The notes under the pieces are model-generated. The model was not told the DNA's origin. It did not search any database and saw only the letters and a list, made by a program, of their open reading frames with translations. Shown here in pieces: positions 1-11,580 of a stretch of DNA of 64,000 nucleotides (its first letter is position 1; each line of letters opens with the position of its first letter). Position numbers and translations under genes: made by a program. The stretch is from NCBI GenBank assembly GCA_027475525.1, contig JAMWFC010000109.1, forward strand, positions 1 through 64,000, written 5' to 3'. This stretch comes from Macrolepiota albuminosa (lineage: Eukaryota; Basidiomycota; Agaricomycetes; Agaricales; Agaricaceae).

Positions 1-1177
1 GATTCAAGTTGGTGGTTGTTTGTTGGAGGCACATCATCAAAAAATAGTCATCGCAGAAGAGGTAATTGGACATACTAATAGTCTGAGTGTGTGATCTGAG
101 ATGTACCACCTGGTCAATCTTGAGATGGGCTGTGCAGGTAATATTGAATTAGATAATGACTTTTGGTTCGAATCCAAAAATTGTGTTGAGAATGAGTACT
201 CAACCATGTTTATTTTGCTGTTGGCACGGCACTCTCATTAATATTATTAAATAAAGATCTCTAGTGTTAAGAAAGCGTCATACTTTGCTGCTAGTGTAAA
301 TGAGTCAAATTGATTTCAAAAATTCACCTTTTGTTAGGTAATTTGTTAAAGAATGCATGTACAGTGTGCATATGGCAGTGCAGTGGTTGTGAATTTACGT
401 TCTATTCTGAAACTATGACGAGTAGACATGACTGGCAGCTCTGATAAGGACGACGAAATGTCATGATCTTTGTCAGAACTTGGTATGTTTTACTAGTCCT
501 TCTCGTTGAATGATGAATATACTTACTGAAAGATAAGTTAATTGATATATTCCTATTCCTAATAAGCGATAACGTAGCACATATCTTAGTTAAAGCTTAA
601 AAAGCTTAAGCTTAAATATTTAAACACGTGGCTTCAAAAATTGAAGACATTTTCTGACATGCAAGGAATAACCTCGATCTACAATCTATCTATGCTATAT
701 CTCGGAACCATGACCCAACATATCAATGAATAATTTTATGTTTAGCTCAATATTTCCAAGCTCTTGGGCACAAGCATCCTATGTGGATAAGAGTAGCCAA
801 AGTAATGGATCTCAGCTTTTTCGACGATAAATCGTTGCAATGTGTTTGAAGATTGTCAAATGGAATGTAAGACTTTGTGTATGGGCAAACAGCTGAGTGA
901 GAAGAAACAAGTCTTACTCCTAAAATTATAATACTTGATTTTTTTCTCATTTGAAAGATTAGACAATGTTGTGAGGGTCTTCTGTGCGATCTTAACGGAG
1001 GTATTCAAGCGAAGTTTTCAATCCTGTTTTTGCATGTAACTGTGTTTTTCTTTTATTTCATTCAAAGTGAATATATTCAATTGCATTCAACAATTACATA
1101 CACTTCATTCAGACCGCAATTCGAAGAATATATAGAGTTCTCAGCATGTACTTTAAAAAGCAACTTATAGTAGCATA
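1..1177. other. AT-rich stretch without a recognisable gene
   Basis: Only short open frames occur on either strand, none with a recognisable motif or a consistent splice pattern. The sequence is AT-rich and resembles intergenic or decayed transposon DNA. A gene ending left of the window cannot be excluded. Confidence 0.5.
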
Positions 1178-2434
1178 CTAATTCAATTCATCTTGGTACT
1201 GCGCCTCCCTTTGAAAGTCTTCATTCTCATCGAAATCTGCCTCACTAGTCAATTTTGTACGCTTTGTAGGTCGAAGTGGAAAATCTTCATCAATATCAAT
1301 ATGACGCTTCCGAACTCCTCGAGATACTGCAGATTCAAGATTGCGAGACTGATTAGCTAGCTCATTTTCCAATAACTGATAGTAAAAGTTTTAGTTTATA
1401 GTACTTAAACTCTACTCGATGGGGTCTCACCGTAGTTCCATGTTTAGCGACAAGAAGTAACTTATCTAGATGAATTAATGGTGCATTCTTTCGCCCAATC
1501 TTAACGGTGCGAAAACTGATACTTGCTTCAACAAGTTGCCCGATGCGAAAAACTCCAGGATAAGCAATCTGCTTGTACGTCTGCCTATAAAGACTGCTTT
1601 ATTTTTCAATTAATTGATCAATAAAAGCAAACTTACCTGCTTCCATGGTTAGGAACTAGTTCGTGAAAGACAATAATATTGTCATCAGTATGTACATATC
1701 TACCAGTCTGAAGTAGACCAGTAAGAACGCCGTGATCGTCTACCGCCTCAGGAAGTACTATTTCAGTGAGCGAATGACTCTGCCCTTTTGGTGTACAAAT
1801 CCTTGTCTTTGGGCAAATAGCATGTGTCGCCGGAAGAACTTGATAAGGTTTATACGCATTCATATCACCTTCGGCAAACGTTCCATCGAAATAAGAGAAA
1901 ATAAGATCTAGTGCTGCTAAATCGTCATCAAAGTAATCGCAATTGTTTGGTGCGATAATGGTAACGAAGTAATTTAATGAATTGGAGTCGTTTCGGCGAA
2001 CACTAAATAATAGCTTGAATAAGTTAAAATTGAATAATAACAGCAAATATGGCAACAGACCGATAATTGTTTGGAAGAGGAGGAAGCCTGAACTCTAGAA
2101 TAAAGCCAGAGAAATCAAGCGAAACTTCCGAATCCGTTCCACGATAAACAAGACATTTAAAGCCACCGGTGACAGACTTGACTTCAAATGCCTCTTCAAT
2201 TTTCTGCATTGTATCATAGTATGCAAGTTGGCGACAAAGGGAGGCACCTGCGAGTCGCAAGTTCGCAAAAGAAGTTGCTTGATTGACTATAATGAATACA
2301 AAACATCATCAGAATAATGAGAAATCACATGTGTATTTTGACTTTCCTGCATCGTCGCAATTCAAAATTTCAATCCTCTTATCCATGGAAAGTTGCGACA
2401 GTGATTGCATTTGATGGTTGCCCATTTCGAACAT
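1178..2434 (-). CDS. Unrecognised multi-exon protein, left member of a divergent pair
   Basis: I do not recognise the family. A coherent spliced model reads from a Met at 2434 (MFEMGNHQMQSLSQLSMDKR) through at least five exons. These include about 2055-2280 (NQATSFANLRLAG onward) and 1636-2005 (VRRNDSNSLNYFV onward, ending near HELVPNHGS), then a segment with VFRIGQLVEASISFRTVKIG, and a final exon ending at 1178. Introns are about 46-60 bp with GT-AG ends. The C-terminus carries a basic, nuclear-localisation-like stretch (RGVRKRH, RPTKRTK) followed by an acidic tail. The FRIGQLVEASISFR segment could be an edge of an OB-like beta-barrel, but that is only an impression. The gene is head-to-head with the gene starting at 3298. 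Further 5' exons are possible. It could be transposon cargo rather than a host gene. Confidence 0.6.
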
Positions 2435-3297
2435 CTGAATGAAACTATATAAATATGGCATCGGCAAACTTGCAGTAAAGCGCGTTGTCCTCTATGATGA
2501 TTATATAAGAATAAGTGTCTTACCATTTAAAAACTGATACACCACGATGAAGTTGCCTCTTGCATTGATTACACTATTATAGAGTACACATTTGTGATCC
2601 CATGATACAACTTCTAATTGATGTTGATAGATTTTCAACAGGTAAAGTGACGTTGCACCAATGATAAGCGCTACCGAAGATGCTATTGATGATCCTGTGA
2701 TGCTACTTCTAATTCTATTCTATACTTCTAATTCTAATTTGATATAAAATGACGTTGCAAACGCCACCGAAGATACTTTTGATGATCTTCTGATGCTGCT
2801 TCTGACAGAAATAGGTCTCATTGCTTGCTAACATAAAACTTGAAACTTGCTAAAAATTACCAGACTGCTTTTGATAGAAATAGGCCACATTGCTTGTTAA
2901 CACGTTGAAACTTACTAAAAATTACCTGATCTTAGCAAACCAATGTTGAAAGCAAAATAAACGAATTCTAATCAACACAAGTGTGAAAATAATTTCTAAT
3001 TCTAGTTAAATTAACGCGCTTAAAAATGATCGGCGACTCCACTGTTTTTGTTATCGCTCTAAATATGGTAAGTGTGAAAACGCTTTTTGAGGATAACGAA
3101 TATGCTTTAAAACAATCAGGTTGAAAAGAACCTTCCTTTATCCCTTTGCCTTCAGTTTTTCTCATAGCGTCAACCAAATGGCCCGACATTCAGCTAAGTA
3201 CGTTGCTTTACTTTCATTGTCAATATTAGTGTTTGATTCTAACGAGTAACGGTACAGGAAACGACAAATAAGATCTGAATCAGACACTGAAGCCACC
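2435..3297. promoter_or_regulatory. Shared intergenic region of a divergent gene pair
   Basis: About 860 bp separate two divergently oriented genes, so both promoters presumably lie here. No specific element is identified. Two imperfect copies of a stretch beginning GATAGAAATAGG/CAGAAATAGG followed by CATTGCTTG lie near 2805-2835 and 2872-2905, showing local duplication. Open frames inside look like noise. Confidence 0.35.
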
Positions 3298-4725
3298 ATG
3301 TTAGAGCAGAAAACAAAGAAGAAGTACAAGCGAATGACTTCCGATGAAGCTAACATTCAAGAAGATATTAATAAGTCGGACTCGAAGTTTGTTTTCAGTT
3401 GTACCCCTTTTCGATATGATAAGGCTTATTGACATTGTAGGGAAGAGACAGACGAAAGCGGTTTGAGTTATATTCTTGATAAAGGAAAAAATATTGCCAG
3501 TGCCAGTAATCAGTACGTGTTGAATATTTTGCAACCACCGCAATTAATTGAACTATAATCTATAGAATGCTACATGCTAAAGATGTTGTATCTGAACTAC
3601 CTTACGCTGAATTCATAAACGATTCAACTTCACAAAATATGTAAGTCAAAATATTTGGATCACTTCACTTTATCAGCTGACTTTTTTTATATATTACTCT
3701 AGGCAAGATGCCAAGTCCGACGACACACAACCTATCGTTCTAGAAGCAATCAATTATACATGCTATGACACCAAAACTTCCCAAGTATCCGAAGAGGCTG
3801 TTGTCAATCTCGAATACTCCTTTCCTAGTGTAGCAAGTCGTCTTATGGAATTGGACGTTCGTGTACCTAAATCAAGTAACATTCAAGTCATCAATCTCGC
3901 GGCTGCTAACCCTCAAGACTTCCAACAAGGATTTGTCTTCCAGCGAAAAAGATCTTCTACAGCCAAGCGAAACTTTTCCGTCTTTTATCTTGTTGGAATG
4001 GTCATGTTTAGCCATCTGGTTGACGAAGGCGACCCACATTATATATCAGTTGCCTTTTCAGATCGCACGTTTCCTCGTGCAATGGCCTTTATTGGAGCGG
4101 TTTCCAACAAGGAGAATTTGTCAGTAATCACGCAACAGGATGGCGTCTCCCTTACAACAATGCTCACGAGAAAGAGCACGAGTCGTTCAGGTATACAGTA
4201 TAATTAACGACCATCACTTAATATAGAAAGCTAACGACTCTTTAGACAAACCGGGTTCATCCACAAGACTAGCTCCTGCTTCTCCAACAAAGAAGGGTGA
4301 TCGCAGCCACACCAAGTTATCTTGGTCTGATGCAGTAAGACCATACGGAGATTCAGGTAAGCCATAAAATTCACCCACTTATGGCTTATTATAATTGAAT
4401 AACGATTCTAGTACCAGTTTATGATGGGCGACACCAAAAATTCAACCTTGAAAAATATCAGTCGTTGCCTCATGCATACGTTGATGTGGCAAACTGGTCC
4501 GCTGTTATTGCTACATTCACAGTCAGCGTCTACAAGGGCCGCTTTGGAGACACCACTTCATTTAACATTCAAGACGTTATTTTGCTTGCTGACCCTGAAG
4601 AAGCCGATCGTCGTGCTGCTACAGTACGTTCGCTGCCGATGTGGATTAAAGACGTGGTTGATCTGCCGATAGATGATGAATACGTTGAAATTGAAGAAGT
4701 AGAAGACGAAGCAGACTTCGTATAA
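3298..4725 (+). CDS. Unrecognised multi-exon protein, right member of a divergent pair
   Basis: I do not recognise the family. The start is chosen at 3298 because the ATG sits in a near-ideal context (GCCACCATG). The model runs through about six exons: 3298-3387 (MLEQKTKKKYKRM), a segment with EETDESGLSYILDKGKN, one with MLHAKDVVSELPYAEF, a long one from 3705 to 4190 (QDAKSDDTQP through TTMLTRKSTSRSG), one from 4246 with TKLSWSDAVRPYG, and a last one from 4411 to the TAA at 4725. The C-terminus is strongly acidic (DDEYVEIEEVEDEADF). No signal peptide or membrane segment is seen. The phases match across every intron used, which argues for a functional gene. Size is similar to its divergent neighbour at 1178-2434, and the two may be co-regulated. 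Confidence 0.6.
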
Positions 4726-5328
4726 TTATCAACTGTATTCCACCCTTTAGCGTAGAGTCCTTTTTTAGTCGGACAATACGATTTTTTACCGCAGCTATCC
4801 TAATACTTCAAATAAGACATAGAACAAACGTTACCTAATGTATTTTTGACTTAGTCTAGAGTGAGACGAAGTCTCATTGCTGAGTCCCTTAGTGGCAAAA
4901 GGTCAAGCCAGTTGTCATGCCTGTCAATTCAAAGCAAAGGCTTTCGCGTCTCAGTCTCATTGACTAGTTCTTTATACAGGGCAGCGGAGTGTGAATTCAT
5001 CTTCCTAAGTGTGAACGCCTTATGACGCCTTAGTGACATCCGACTCCGAGAGGACTTTCCTAGCTAAAGGGGTGGAATAGTATATCACAAGTAGGATTCA
5101 CATACGAAATAATATAAGTGTGGAGTTGTCAAAGAATCAGAAATCAGAATAGATTGCAGTACGTGTATGTCACGTAGACAACCAGGTTGAGTAGTTGTCG
5201 CAAGGGGGGGACGGAGTGGACGGATGGACGGATTAGAATAAACTATACAATTGAGGAACATGTTGTTAGAATCAGATCTTCTGGAGATCAGGAATACCTC
5301 AATCATCTCAGTCATCTAGACGAACACT
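4726..5328. other. Intergenic stretch, nothing recognised
   Basis: No coding signal is convincing. A short purine-rich tract containing GGGGGGG lies near 5205. The stretch ends at the foldback repeat that starts at 5329. Confidence 0.45.
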
Positions 5329-5592
5329 CCATTTTTGAAATATAAATAAAAATTAAATTCCCAACTAAACCCCAACACACGATTATATAAGCGTTCGTCT
5401 GGACGACTGCTTATATAATTCTCCGTCCATTTTTGAAATAGAAACAAAAACTAAATTCCCAACTAAACCCCACACATGATTATATAAGCGTTCGTCTGGA
5501 CGGCTGCTTATATAATCCTTCGTCCAGACAAACGCTTATATAATCATATGTGTGGGGTTTAGTTGGAAATTCAATTTCCATTTCAAAAATGG
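5329..5592. repeat. Foldback-like repeat with TTCGTC palindromes
   Basis: A unit starting CCATTTTTGAAAT and continuing through CCAACTAAACCCC to TATATAAGCGTTCGTCTGGA is present at 5329 and again at 5427 (period 98). It recurs in inverted form at about 5521-5592. The second and third copies make an inverted repeat of about 165 bp around a short centre. The inner part is a palindrome of the same family as those at 17337-17430, 27376-27413 and 29123-29160. This is best explained as a MITE or foldback element. No flanking target duplication was established. Confidence 0.7.
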
Positions 5593-5609
5593 GGTGAGTT
5601 TTTTTTTTC

Positions 5610-5700
5610 GAGTAGCGTTTCAAGTGGCTTAATGGCCTACGTCCTTGGCAAGGCCCTCTTGCCCGCTGTGCTGCTCACCTGGGGTTCAAATCAGGTTTTT
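5610..5700 (+). repeat. tRNA-like (SINE-head-like) sequence
   Basis: A good Pol III A-box match (TGGCTTAATGG, 5625-5635) is followed by a B-box-like GGTTCAAATCA (5683-5693), with CCTG and CAGG able to form a T-arm stem around the latter. No full cloverleaf or acceptor stem can be drawn. I read it as a tRNA-derived SINE head or a relic rather than a working tRNA gene. Confidence 0.35.
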
Positions 5701-5782
5701 CTACTAGAGAAGGGAGGTGATTTTGAAGAGTCTTATTCCATTTGTTAATTATTTCTAATGGTGAATGTGGACTATCATCTTC

Positions 5783-5936
5783 ATCTTTTCTTATTACTCT
5801 GTTAATTATAGTGTCCATATAAAATAGGTCGCTTCTAGGTTCAGTATTTTGTGTACCGGATCTTTTCTTATTACTCTGTTAATTATAGTGTCCATATAAA
5901 ATAGGTCGCTTCTAGGTTCAGTATTTTGTGTACCGG
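5783..5936. repeat. Perfect 77 bp tandem duplication (1 of 5)
   Basis: Bases 5783-5859 are repeated without mismatch at 5860-5936. The bases immediately outside differ, so the unit is exactly 77 bp. It sits at the 3' edge of the decayed LINE. Four other duplications in the window have the same period. Confidence 0.95.
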
Positions 5937-8853
5937 GTCAGACCTAGGGAGAGTCTTCTCTCAGCGTCCGTAATCTTCATCGGAGGGCTGCCTAGTACGG
6001 TGGATAAATTCCGCTCTGGCCACGTTTCCCTTGTTCTTCTTCTCCATACGTTTCTCGCTTCTTCCCATACAATCTCCTGACTAACACGGGAGCATTCGGT
6101 GATAATGTGATCCAGAGAGTCTACTTTACTTTACCATCATGGCTGCATATCCTCCGGCTCTTCAGGTCGAGCTTCATTGTTTGTTTGTCCCAGTATGATC
6201 CTACCTTGTACGCATCGTGTTGACATTTCCACAGGAAGACCCTCATTGTTCTGGAAAGATCTTCGTCACGTAGGCTGGGGTTTTCTTATTTACCATCATC
6301 ACTGCCTCCTTTATTCCTTCAATCGCTTTTATCGTTCTATCTAGGCCTTGGTAGAGTGTCGCATTTAAAAACCACTTCCTGGCGTTTGCTTTCGTCGAGA
6401 CTATAATGTGAGCATGTCTTTTGCTCGGTTAACATACGAGGCTGGGTGCATGCACCCAACTGAGTTTTCTAACTTCATGCATTCACTACACTCGCAGTTG
6501 GAATCTAGGTAAGTATATCGCATTTTATCTTTCCCTCTAATATTTAATATTTCTGTATCCCCAATTTGTGTTTGCTTTTGAGGCACTCCGCTGCCTTCGC
6601 ACGGTTTATTTTTTCTGACGCTTGCTTGGGTCATCAGCAGCTACATGATACCGTAACCATATCGGCATTTTCCTCAGGATTTCCCTGTTGATGAAGGCAA
6701 GTAAGTCATCAAGTCTTACATTAAACTCCGCTGTCACTATAAATAAGCAAGCTATAGTCGGGCTCGTGTCCCCTCGTGCACAGTCACCTTCGTCTTCCAC
6801 GATTGCAGGAACGGTGATACCTTAATCTGCTTGTCCACTATTTCTTCCGACTTCAGGGTGTTGTCGGCTGTGATTGCATCAGCCACCAAGGCCCATAGTG
6901 GTCTGTTTGTTTCGAATTTCAAGTAAGATTTCAGCTACATTGCTTTATTTCTTGTTCTGATGTCAACTATCAAAGGGCTCGTACATTGTTTTCTTATTAG
7001 CTAAGGAGCTCCTCCCAGCCCACATAAACTTTACTGCTCTTCTTGCTTGTTGTCTTCCATCAATAGGAACGTAGTCGCATCATCAGCAAAAAGGTTCACA
7101 ATTAACTTTTTGGCATGGCCTGGGATATCATAACCTTTTAGGTGGGATTCCTTGAGGGAGGCTGCTAACGATTTACAATCCTTAGGTTCTGCGTTGAGTC
7201 ATTTATAAACTTTTTATTGAAGGACTTCTAGAATTGGTATGGAATCCCATCTGGTTCTGGTGCTGAGCTATTATTTGAGAGCTGTAGTGCCGTCAGCAGT
7301 TCCTTCATTTCAATTGTACTGCTCAAGTCTTCTTTTCGTTGTTCCGATGTGCAAGTCTTGATTGTGCCCAGAACTTTTAGGGTCTTCTCCTCATGTTCTT
7401 GGTCTGTGATGTCTTTGCGCTTACTTTGGAGTTCGTTATGGTAATTTCTGGCTATCTCGGCCATCTTAATTGAGTTGCTCTTGTATGCCGGCAAAGATAT
7501 GTTGGGGCTTTCTTTCTTGAATGATGAAGGCATATATTACGTCTCTGGATTGACCGCTTGTTTGTTGGATGTTGTGCAATACTTGCACATTGTTTCTCCT
7601 TCTAACCTGTTCTTAATCGCAATTTTCTTTCTTTTAGCCATGTGATATTTCCTCTCAAGAGATTCCAGTTTCTTTGTTATTTCCTTAACCGTCTCTGTTT
7701 TCTCTACATCGTCAAGGTCTGGGTCATCTAGCTTCTGGTTCTTCGCAACTTGATTTTCTTTTTTTCCATGATATACTTTGGCACTAGGATCTTATCCCTT
7801 TCTTTTGCATAGGTTAATAGGTTTCTTTTCCATTTCATATATACAGTCTGGAGATTTGCTCCTGACAATCTGTTGTTGCCTAGAGTTCTAATTTTATCCA
7901 GTGCTATTCCATTCGGACTCTACTACATATTTCCTGAATTTTCCATCATTACGTATTATGTGGTTTTTCATAACCCATCTCCCTTTTCCCTTTCCCACAA
8001 TTGGGCCTCTGCGTGCGTTATCGTGATGAGTGGATGGTCAGTTCCTGGAATACCAGTGGGCGAGATCGACCAGTCATACGATGATAAGTTGAGAGGGTTT
8101 GTCATGTAGATTTTGTCTATTCTTAACATGGACGATGTAGCATCTTTGATGAAGAAGAAGGCTCTCTTGGTTGGGAAAGCGTCTCTCCATGCATCCCTCA
8201 GGTATAGGATTTACTTGAAGTGGTCTAGAGCTTCAGTTGCTTCTCTCGTAGGAGATCTATCCTGGGCGTTCCCCATCATGTTGAGGTCTCTGGCCATGAC
8301 ATCTACCTTAACTCTTGGGTTATCTGTAAAGAAGTTATTCAGTGTAAGCCAGAAGTTTCCATTATCTTGGCCGTCACTTTCAGTGATGTTCGGTGCGTAC
8401 ACTGCAACAAAATTGATTCCTTTGTCTCGGGACAATCACCTTCAATTCCGCACCTCGGACTTTCAATAGATTTTTTTTCTACACTACTACTACTCCTCGT
8501 TTTCCAGATGGGTTCTCTGGGTCAGGGGAGTGGAAAATTTTCAATCTCTTACCAAAGAGCTGCTTCGCCTCTTCCTTCCGTCCATCTGACAGGTGGGTCT
8601 CCTCGACCGATAGAATTCCAATTTTCTCTTTGTCTTTCGGTACTTGATTTACATGGTTCCATTTGTTTTCAGATCTAGGTGCTCCGGTTGTTCCAAAGCC
8701 CCTTCTTTCAAAAGAGCCTATACGCAAAGCTACATTGTTATGCTTGCGAGATGGCAATCTCGTGGTGTGGGTATCTGTTGACTTCCACGAAACTCGGCTG
8801 GAGCAGATAACTGGTCGTTCTATTTGGCCTTCTGGTTCAGGGGCTGCTATCAA
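5937..8853 (-). pseudogene. Decayed LINE retrotransposon (endonuclease plus reverse transcriptase)
   Basis: Remnants appear in family order on the minus strand. The APE-type endonuclease N-terminus lies at 8479-8853 (KIGILSVEETHLSDGR, later GKRGVVVV). A second endonuclease piece at 8211-8435 has NFVAVYAP and ARDLNMMGN, standing where GDFN-M is expected. A reverse transcriptase entry at 7228-7533 ends SAPEPDGIPYQF, and the catalytic FADD motif (NLFADDATTFL) lies near 7076-7095. A C-terminal cysteine/histidine stretch at 6401-6634 reads CECSECMKLENSVGCMHPAS. Frames change repeatedly. Only about 130 bp separate DGIPYQF from FADD, so part of the RT palm is deleted. The element cannot be autonomous. 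Confidence 0.8.
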
Positions 8854-8944
8854 TGGTGAGGAGCTCTAACTCGGCTGGAGCAGATAACTGGTCGTTCTAT
8901 TTGGCCTTCTGGTTCAGGGGCTGCTATCAATGGTGAGGAGCTCT
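8791..8944. repeat. Perfect 77 bp tandem duplication (2 of 5)
   Basis: Bases 8791-8867 recur exactly at 8868-8944, with different flanking bases, so the unit is exactly 77 bp. It lies at the 5' part of the LINE remnant. Confidence 0.95.
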
Positions 8945-10743
8945 GTTAGTTATTATCCTCTACTGATGATCTCTTACTGATGATTTCTCGTCTAAAATAG
9001 ATCTACAGGGAGCAGGTTGTGATATTTACTTCATTTCTGATTGAGCCTTGGCCTTGTATTGTGCGCTGTTGGGTGTTATCATCTCCTGCGCTACCACTGA
9101 CGCTGTTAGTTACACGGATGGTGAATAGTCCTCCGAATTCCAGGTCTCGGGAGCATTTGAGTCTTTGTATGGAAGATAAGGAGACGAGGGTGTGTGAGGG
9201 ACGTTGTGTTGTTCATTGGGCTCAGTTGGGGATCCACCTCCGTATTTCTCATTTCCGGTGACTAGGGCTGGAGTGGTGGTGAACTCTCTTAGCCCTTCAG
9301 AAACAGGGAGGTGCGAGCCATTGCAGATAATCTTACTTTGTTGTGTATATATTATTGTTGATGTAGTTGATAAGACTTATGAAGTAGTCAACCGTGCTAT
9401 CTCGAAGTGAAAGCATTTCCCAAACCTTCAGGGGGGACTTTGCGTTGAGGTTATGGCAGTCTTGCAGAATTAGCTGCTTTTGACTCTTTGCTCAAGCAGG
9501 ACTGCTGCATGGCATCTTTCTCTATTTTTTTTTGTAGACTGCCGTTTTTGTCCTACGACTTGGTTCCATTACTACATGTACCATGTATGGCTAATATATT
9601 TCGGTCATTTCCCTGTTCTTTGTGTCATATACTACCAGAAAAACCCACTTGCTGTGCATGGTAGCACTCTATGGATTCCTCATTATGAACAATGTTAACT
9701 TCCAACTAGTTCTGTTATCTTCAGGGTGTGATTTTCAAATAGAGTTTTGTAAGAAGATTCCAGACACAAAGCCATTGATCTTTTACACAATATATCAAGG
9801 TCTATACTACTGTAATATAGTCCAATAGTTCACAAAAGGAAAGAAAGAATTTAGTTGAACTTTGCATGTGATGTTGCCAACAATACCAGGAAAATGAGAA
9901 AAGCAGATTCAATCAAATTGTTCTAGATTTAGTTATTACTAGAGATACTAACTAAACTTTCTGAGAGTCGTGCTAGTATAAGTATAAGAGATAGTGTATC
10001 CAGAATTTTGAGGTGTGAGGTGTTTGTTATGTTAAAATGTTTAATCTATTTTACCATGCTAGAGCGGATTTTGAAACATGCTCAACATAACAACACATCC
10101 ACCACTCCCTAACTCAGTGCAGGTGTGTCAAAACTATAGAAAACATATTGTAATTGAACTTACTCAGCTGACAGCAAAAACTCAATCAGCAAGAAAAGTA
10201 CAGTTCAACATTGGCGAGAATAAACACTGAGTGCAGGGAACAATATTCTTTGGCAAAAAAAAAAAAAAAAAACAGTAAAAATAATCCAACTGATTTCAAA
10301 TATTTATTTAAATATTTACAAGAAAAAATATTGTAACCAAATTTTTAATGGTACTTGGGCTGTATTAGTTATTCCTGAGTCTAAGAACCAGAGTAAGCCT
10401 CCTGTGGCGATTTATTCGATTATTCTTTTAAGTTCAGTTAAATTTTTTTTCTATAATTTTAACAAACAAAATTCTGAAATTAATTGGATTATGTTTACTG
10501 TGTTTTTACAAATTTTCTATTATTTTGACAAAAACATATAAATAAAATTTTGAAATCAATTGGATTACAGTGCAGTAACCTTTCTTGAGACACCAACATA
10601 TAACAAGTGAATTAAGAACTAAATTTTCAAGAATATAAATAAACTTTGAACTATGCAGACATATGGGTAGGTTACTTAGGAAGATATCTATGCATTTATA
10701 TCAATATCTGAAGGATGTTAAGTAGTTATAAAAAGGTGAATAC
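8945..10743. other. Intergenic or decayed 5' LINE sequence
   Basis: The first few hundred bases may be the degenerate 5' part of the LINE, but no ORF1 motif is visible. A homopolymer run of about 19 A lies near 10256-10272. Beyond that the sequence is AT-rich with no gene seen. Confidence 0.4.
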
Positions 10744-10945
10744 CACTGCTAGCACCAGATTGTGTTTCCATTGGCAAAATTAGAAAAGAAAGCTGTTATG
10801 CAATTTCCAATGTGCCAATTTTCAAAAGAAAAAGGCACTTTCCTTTGTTGAATGACTTTTTTTGTGGAAATTAATACATCAGAAATAGCATATCAGCTTT
10901 CTTTTACACTTTTTTCACTGGAAACACTTTCCAGTATCAGCAGTG
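10744..10945 (+). mobile_element. CACTG MITE, copy A
   Basis: A 202 bp unit begins CACTGCTAGCACC and ends CCAGTATCAGCAGTG, so its ends are inverted repeats of about 12-15 bp. Three-base flanks are TAC and TAT, a near match to a 3 bp target duplication. The sequence is the inverted counterpart of the unit at 17450-17654, with high identity over the whole length. CACTG-type ends with a 3 bp duplication are the hallmark of the CACTA/CMC superfamily. No coding capacity is present. Confidence 0.85.
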
Positions 10946-11580
10946 TATGGTGGGGGTCTGAAATGAATGTCACAAGTAGTATGAAGTTGTGTCAATGATG
11001 TGTCACACTTGAGAAGTACTCACCACTGTCATCATTATAGAGGTTCAAATCTTGCTCTGATTGTCTATGTATATGCATCAAATGTACATATTCGCATACA
11101 CCTTCAAGGCTATATATATGACAGAATCAAGATAATTAGATTAAGAAAAGTACAAGGTTGAAAAAAATAAAGTTGATTTGATATCAAATTTAGTGAAATC
11201 AGTACGTCTTTATCCATATTCATTGCAATACTCATACAATGCCCCTCAAACTTTGATATCACTTAAATAGTGTGTATTTGCAGTTCTGTACTTACAATAT
11301 GTAGATAATCTGTGAAGAACTCTAGTCGCTAGACGAATTGTCCCAAGGAAGATTACTACGCTGTATTTTTAGATTGTTTAAATTTGATGACGCTTGATTA
11401 TCCATGATTGTGTTTAGTGCAAGTGTTTCATAATATTTGGTCTTGTATATCACGCATCTCTTTCTTTCACTCCCATCATTGACGTACTATACGATCATAT
11501 CTACCATAACATTTGCTCACTCATCTTCCATTATCAATTAACACTTATCATCTTTTATATTTACAGTATACTGAGCCTCT
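10946..11580. other. Upstream region of the JmjC-like gene
   Basis: No gene is seen. A pyrimidine-rich stretch (TCTTTCTTTCACTCCCATC) lies about 120 bp before the start codon at 11581, as often occurs upstream of fungal transcription starts. The region presumably holds the promoter. Confidence 0.4.

Noticed and set aside
7873..8869. Plus-strand open frames over the LINE
   Set aside because: They are shadows of the minus-strand endonuclease remnant, which has family motifs.
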